Of a stretch of DNA of 17,964 nucleotides, positions 14,568 through 17,964 are shown one piece after another. Source of the stretch: Verrucomicrobiales bacterium (GTDB taxonomy: Bacteria > Verrucomicrobiota > Verrucomicrobiia > Limisphaerales > JAFMIX01). How positions within the stretch are numbered: the stretch's first letter is position 1; the number at the start of each line of letters is the position of its first letter. The stretch spans positions 1 through 17,964 of the forward strand of contig JAFMIX010000010.1 in the NCBI GenBank assembly GCA_017853785.1, read 5' to 3'. The translations under genes and the position numbers were made by a program. The notes under the pieces were generated by a model, which saw only the letters and a program-made list of their open reading frames with translations, was not told the DNA's origin and ran no database searches.

Positions 14568-16112
14568 CTAAGGTGTCGGTGAAACTGCGTCATATTGCGG
14601 ATGCGCAATCGCGTCCGGGCGGCGTGGGGCCGGTGCCGGCAGGGGTTGAAACTGGGCGGCGGGCTGATCCGACTTTTGATTCCAAACCGGAAGGTGGAAC
14701 AACCTCAGCCAGGTTTCGGCCCCGTCAGATTGATAACGGAAGAGGCCGAACAAAAGCGAGGTTTTTTCGAGGCCGGCGTGGCGTTCGTGCCGGTAGAGAT
14801 TCCACAGGAGTGATTCGCTGGTCGCGCCGGTGGGGCCGCTGGCTTCGGCGCGCCAGAGTGACCACAAGGGGGAATAGTTGCGTTCGATGCTTTTGTTGTT
14901 TGGCAGGAACGGCTCGACGGGCGCGAGCACTTGGAGGCGTTGATCGCCGTTGTAATCGCGGCGGAAGGTGAAGAAAGGAAACAAATCGACTCGGCGGAGG
15001 GATTTTTCCGTCTCGGTATTCCGCTGGATGATGTCGGAATAGAGAAAGAAAAAGATACGGGTGCGTGTGCGGTCGAGGGGCGCGGCTTGGAGACGCTTTT
15101 GCTGATACAGCGGCCAGGCGTAAAAATCACTGGACTGGATGGCGCTGTGAGATCGGCCGAAGAAGGGCCAGACGCGGCTGGTGGTCTTGCCTTCGCCGCG
15201 CGCGAAGACCACGACCGGGTAAGGGGCGTGCCATTCCTGGTATTTTTTCTCGCGGTCGTCAATTTTGCTGAAGAACGGCCACAGGACGGTGGTGGAGTCG
15301 CGCTGCGGGGAACGGAGTCGGGCGTAGGCAGGGATGATGGCGAGTGCCGCCGCCGGATTGGTCGTGCCGAGCCCGGTATGGGAGTTGAAGTAAAACGGCC
15401 AGAGCGCGAACCATTTGTCGTGGCCCCCTACGGCTTCCACGGTGTCGAATAGGTTGGTTTTGTAAGTCAGGGTCTTTTGCTCGTGTCCGAGCAGCGGCCA
15501 CAATTGCCAGCCTTTCAAGCCGGTTCCCCGGCGCTGGTGATAGAACGGGAACAGGTAATTTTCAGTCACGACGTCGCGTTTGACGGTCCGGGCATACAGC
15601 GGGAAAAGCACGAACCGGATGTCGTCGCGCAGATTCAGCGGCCGCCGGATCAGGTGGCCATAAATGGGAAACAGCGCGGTGTAGTTCAGATTGGTGTCGG
15701 GCGAGCGTTGCTGAAAATAAAAGGGGAACAAAGTGAAGCGGCGCTGGGTTTCCTCCTTTTGGTTCTGTCCGCCGGTGAAGTTGAAAAGCTGGAGGATTTG
15801 AAACCGATACTCTGCGCCATACCGATCGTAGGTGAGCAAGGGATAAAGCAGGTCGAACTCCTCGGAATCAATCACCGTATCGCGGGTGTCGGACCAGAAT
15901 GGTGGCATGGCCCACTGGAGCTGTGAATCGTTACGTTCATGAAAAAAGCCCGGCCCGGCGATTTCCGTGCGTTCGCCAGCCGCCAGAGTCAGGGGGAAAT
16001 TATCGTAAAACAGCCCCGCATCGATGGATTCACCTTGGGCGACGCTGAGGAAGCACGCCAAACCCAGCCCAACCACCATGCTTTTGACTGTTTGAATTAA
16101 GAAGATAAACAT
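14568..16112 (-). CDS. Exported protein of unknown function with about 16 LFPFY/LWPFY repeats
   Basis: 514 residues; I do not recognise a named family. The N-terminus (MFIFLIQTVKSMVVGLGLAC, cleavage likely near AQG-ES at 25-29) is a signal peptide. The body is a chain of short motifs of form hydrophobic-[LIVA]-[FW]-P-[FLI]-[YF]: TLFPFYF (127), ALFPIYG (146), VLFPLYA (168), YLFPFYH (186), QLWPLLG (203), ALWPFYF (236), AIIPAYA (258), VLWPFFS (276), RVWPFFG (313), YAWPLYQ (331) and DLFPFFT (376). Weaker copies lie at 88, 296, 354, 415, 435 and 453. Most copies are 17-23 residues apart, with charged or Gly/Asn turns between. This suggests repeated beta hairpins. The tail (from about 480) is Pro/Gln-rich. 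I choose ATG 16112 because the promoter -10 lies between it and the upstream in-frame TTG 16148. It is the first gene of the mlaEFD-like operon, so a role in envelope lipid transport is a positional inference. Confidence 0.85.
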   Translation of the reverse strand: MFIFLIQTVKSMVVGLGLACFLSVAQGESIDAGLFYDNFPLTLAAGERTEIAGPGFFHERNDSQLQWAMPPFWSDTRDTVIDSEEFDLLYPLLTYDRYGAEYRFQILQLFNFTGGQNQKEETQRRFTLFPFYFQQRSPDTNLNYTALFPIYGHLIRRPLNLRDDIRFVLFPLYARTVKRDVVTENYLFPFYHQRRGTGLKGWQLWPLLGHEQKTLTYKTNLFDTVEAVGGHDKWFALWPFYFNSHTGLGTTNPAAALAIIPAYARLRSPQRDSTTVLWPFFSKIDDREKKYQEWHAPYPVVVFARGEGKTTSRVWPFFGRSHSAIQSSDFYAWPLYQQKRLQAAPLDRTRTRIFFFLYSDIIQRNTETEKSLRRVDLFPFFTFRRDYNGDQRLQVLAPVEPFLPNNKSIERNYSPLWSLWRAEASGPTGATSESLLWNLYRHERHAGLEKTSLLFGLFRYQSDGAETWLRLFHLPVWNQKSDQPAAQFQPLPAPAPRRPDAIAHPQYDAVSPTP

Positions 16113-16133
16113 GAAAATCAATACTGCCACACC

Positions 16134-16161
16134 ATCATAAACTGCCAATAAATAGGGTCAA
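16134..16161 (-). promoter_or_regulatory. Strong sigma70-type promoter for the repeat protein-mlaEFD operon
   Basis: On the minus strand TTGACC (16161-16156, five of six) is followed after 16 bases by TATGAT (16139-16134, five of six). Initiation is expected near 16127, about 15 bases before ATG 16112. The upstream in-frame TTG codon at 16148 would lie inside the promoter, which argues against it as the start. Confidence 0.65.
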
Positions 16162-16272
16162 GCCAGCCAGAGCGATTGATTTGAAGCAGCTTCGGATTTT
16201 TTCGGCATCGTTAAAGTTTGTCGCATTTCTCCTGAAAATCCAAAAATGTGGCCGGGTCGTTAAACATACAGG

Positions 16273-16300
16273 TTGACTATCGCCAAATTTGGTTTATTCT
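16273..16300 (+). promoter_or_regulatory. Possible plus-strand promoter upstream of a hairpin
   Basis: TTGACT (16273-16278, five of six) is separated by 16 bases from TATTCT (16295-16300, four of six). It points toward the 3' end of the RND gene. No plus-strand gene follows: the nearest ATG (16311) opens only a 12-codon frame. Together with the hairpin at 16335-16373 it could define a small RNA. Confidence 0.35.
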
Positions 16301-16334
16301 TTTCCCAGACATGAGGGTTTTCCTCGGTTCCTCC

Positions 16335-16382
16335 CGACCCAGTCGCTGACCGTGCATTGTTAGCGCTGGGTCGCTTTCTTTT
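16335..16382 (+). terminator. Long hairpin with T-rich tail at the RND gene stop
   Basis: CGACCCAG (16335-16342) pairs with CTGGGTCG (16366-16373), and CGCTGA (16344-16349) pairs with TTAGCG (16360-16365, one G-U pair). The result is a 14-bp stem with one bulged T and a 10-base loop. On the plus strand it is followed by CTTTCTTTT (16374-16382), a plausible U-rich tail. On the minus strand no T-tract follows, yet the RND stop codon (16362-16360) sits in the stem, so it may also mark the 3' end of that message. Confidence 0.5.
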
Positions 16383-17964
16383 GTGGTGTTTCATTCCGCG
16401 TCCGCAAATTCAAAAGCGCCGGCAAGAAAGTCAGTCCTGCAATCATACACGTCGCCACACCTGCCGCCATGACATAGCCTAGGCTCTGAATTCCTTGGTG
16501 TTTGGCCAAAATCAAACTACCGAAACCCGCAATCGTCGTCAGCCCCGAAATCAACACCGCCTTGCCAGTGCTCTTCGCCAGAATGCTCGGTGTGCGCTCT
16601 TCGGAAAACCGGTTCAGGATGTGGATCCCGTTGGTGACCCCGATGCCGATGACCAGCGGCAAAGTCATGATATTCGCCGGATTGAAGGGAATGTTGCACA
16701 GCCCCATGATGCCGCCGAGCCAGACCCCGCCAACCGCCACCGGCACCAACGCCAGCAAAACCGAAGCCGGATTGCGGAAGTGGATCAAAACCAGCAGGAC
16801 GATCGCCGCCAAGGAATACCACGCCGCCATCTGATAACTTTCCTTCAGCAGGGTCGTGTATTCGTAAAGTTGGATTGGGGTGCCGGTGATGATGGGGTCG
16901 TTTTTACCTTGCGGGTCCAGCGTGTGGCGCAGGGTGTCGATGAACTCCTTCTGGTTTGCCCGCTGCCAGACATCTTTCCGGGGATAGACCTGAAGCAGAT
17001 ATTTTCCCGTCACCCCCACGAACCGGTTCCGCAAAGCCGGCGGCAAATCTTCCGCCCGGAGCGCCTGCGAATTATCCTGATCCCGGATTGCCTGAAACGT
17101 CTCCTGCACATCCCGGAACAAAGCGCGTTGATACGCCGCCAGTTTGGCCCCTGCGGCTTCCGGCGCCGCCAGCATCACCTTGCGCAATCGCACCACCTGC
17201 TCCCGCAACGCCAACAATTGCTGCCGCACTGCAACCTCCTCTTTTGCCGCTTCTGCCGCCAAACCAAGATACCCCTGAAACGACCACAGCGTCCGGCTCA
17301 GCTCCGCCACGTCCACCGACTCCGCATCAATCTCCGGGAACAGGATCCCCGCCACTGCCTCCTTGATCTGCCCGATCAAACCTAGCTTCCGGCTCTGATC
17401 TTCCGTCAGAAACCGGCTCATGGATTGCACCTCCGCCACCACCGGTAAATTCGTCAACGCCGCTTCCAACACCATCGCCTCCTGCGGCGAATCCGCCACC
17501 ACTGCCGCGAACAAAACCGATTTTTCCGACGACGCGATCAACTTCCGCTCAAACACCACCGCTGGCAGCCCCTGGCTCTGCATGTTAAGCAGATTGTAAT
17601 CAAAATGCACCTTGGGGAACTGCGTCACCGCCAACCCGCATAGCGCCAGCGTCACGCCCGCCACCCACCCCGGACGCCGCAACCACACCTGTTCCAGCTG
17701 CGCCCGCCGATCCGGCTTGGCACTCAAATCGTGGACGATCACATTCTGCCGCCCCCGCAGCAGCAACGCCGGCAACATCGTCATCATCGGCACCAGACAG
17801 ATCAACAACCCGCCGCCGCTGATGATGCCCATCTCCTGAATGCCCTTGAAGTCCGTGAAGCCCATCGCCAGAAACGCTCCCGCCGTGGTGAACGCCCCCG
17901 TGAAAATCCCCTGCCCCGTGAACACCATCGCCGTCCGCAACGCTGCCGCCTCGCTTCGCCCGTG
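16360..17964 (-). CDS. RND/MMPL-family transporter, HpnN-like (N-terminus outside the window)
   Basis: C-terminal 534 residues of a resistance-nodulation-division type membrane protein of the MMPL/HpnN-like group, whose members export lipids such as hopanoids. The frame is open through the right edge (HGRSEAAALRTAMVFTGQGI), so an internal TTG at 17940 is not the start. Visible parts, numbered from 17940: the end of the first membrane bundle (GAFTTAGAFLAMGFTDFKG; MGIISGGGLLICLVPMMTML), a span at about 91-107 beginning the second half, and a large periplasmic domain (about 110-365). That domain starts FDYNLLNMQSQGLPAVVFER and includes a coiled-coil-like Leu/Glu/Arg stretch (about 225-290). Five spans follow (MAAWYSLAAIVLLVLIHFR; NIMTLPLVIGIGVTNGIHIL; and others). 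GIGVTNGIHILNRF matches the conserved TM4 region with its polar residues. The gene ends 199 bases before the Mla operon promoter. Substrate is unknown. Confidence 0.88.
   Translation of the reverse strand, partial: HGRSEAAALRTAMVFTGQGIFTGAFTTAGAFLAMGFTDFKGIQEMGIISGGGLLICLVPMMTMLPALLLRGRQNVIVHDLSAKPDRRAQLEQVWLRRPGWVAGVTLALCGLAVTQFPKVHFDYNLLNMQSQGLPAVVFERKLIASSEKSVLFAAVVADSPQEAMVLEAALTNLPVVAEVQSMSRFLTEDQSRKLGLIGQIKEAVAGILFPEIDAESVDVAELSRTLWSFQGYLGLAAEAAKEEVAVRQQLLALREQVVRLRKVMLAAPEAAGAKLAAYQRALFRDVQETFQAIRDQDNSQALRAEDLPPALRNRFVGVTGKYLLQVYPRKDVWQRANQKEFIDTLRHTLDPQGKNDPIITGTPIQLYEYTTLLKESYQMAAWYSLAAIVLLVLIHFRNPASVLLALVPVAVGGVWLGGIMGLCNIPFNPANIMTLPLVIGIGVTNGIHILNRFSEERTPSILAKSTGKAVLISGLTTIAGFGSLILAKHQGIQSLGYVMAAGVATCMIAGLTFLPALLNLRTRNETPQKKATQR

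Noticed and set aside
16183..16210. GAAG-CAG-CTTC followed by a T-run on the plus strand
   Set aside because: The stem is only 4 bp and no plus-strand gene precedes it; too weak for a terminator.
1..17964. tRNA, rRNA, CRISPR arrays, insertion sequences and phage genes
   Set aside because: I looked for these and saw no cloverleaf, repeat-spacer pattern, transposase or integrase motif, or terminal inverted repeats.

Overview
This window (about 18 kb, GC-rich) looks like chromosomal DNA of a Gram-negative, probably anaerobic or facultative bacterium. The gene set (an oversized pyruvate:ferredoxin oxidoreductase, a one-MCE-domain Mla-type lipid transporter operon with an extra exported protein, an HpnN/MMPL-like RND protein, a divergent PurD-like protein) and the general protein style suggest Verrucomicrobiota. 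That placement is inference; no rRNA or marker gene is present. Every intact gene lies on the minus strand, so transcription runs from high to low coordinates. The only plus-strand gene remnant is a decayed cytochrome c. The many long plus-strand open frames are GC-driven shadows of the minus-strand genes.

Layout from right to left, in transcription order. The right edge holds the C-terminal part of an RND/MMPL transporter (16360 to edge). A 247-bp gap follows; it carries a good minus-strand promoter and, on the plus strand, a promoter-like site plus hairpin that could make a small RNA. Next comes a tight four-gene operon (16112 to 12079): an exported protein of unknown function built from about 16 short 'LFPFY/LWPFY'-type repeats, then MlaE-like permease, MlaF-like ATPase and MlaD-like MCE protein, with junctions of 2, -1 and 1 bases. 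An AIM24/TIGR00266 family protein (12026 to 11205) follows and ends at an intrinsic terminator. Then comes a three-gene ABC-2 exporter operon (lipoprotein HlyD-like adaptor, ATPase, permease; 11101 to 8105).

After a promoter-bearing gap lies a 1578-residue pyruvate:ferredoxin oxidoreductase (7932 to 3196) with its own perfect hairpin terminator, then a PurD-like ATP-grasp protein (3047 to 1767). Convergent to that gene is a frameshifted cytochrome c pseudogene (1438 to about 1764). Alanine racemase (1267 to 101) follows, and the first 32 codons of an unrecognised gene lie at the left edge.

Functionally, the right half is an envelope-transport region: RND protein, Mla/MCE lipid transporter and ABC-2 exporter. 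The left half is metabolism: pyruvate oxidation to acetyl-CoA with low-potential electrons, a purine-related ligase fold, and D-alanine supply for peptidoglycan. The most unusual element is the repeat protein heading the Mla operon. It could be an uncharacterised envelope partner of the MCE transporter, since no MlaA, MlaB or MlaC gene is visible.
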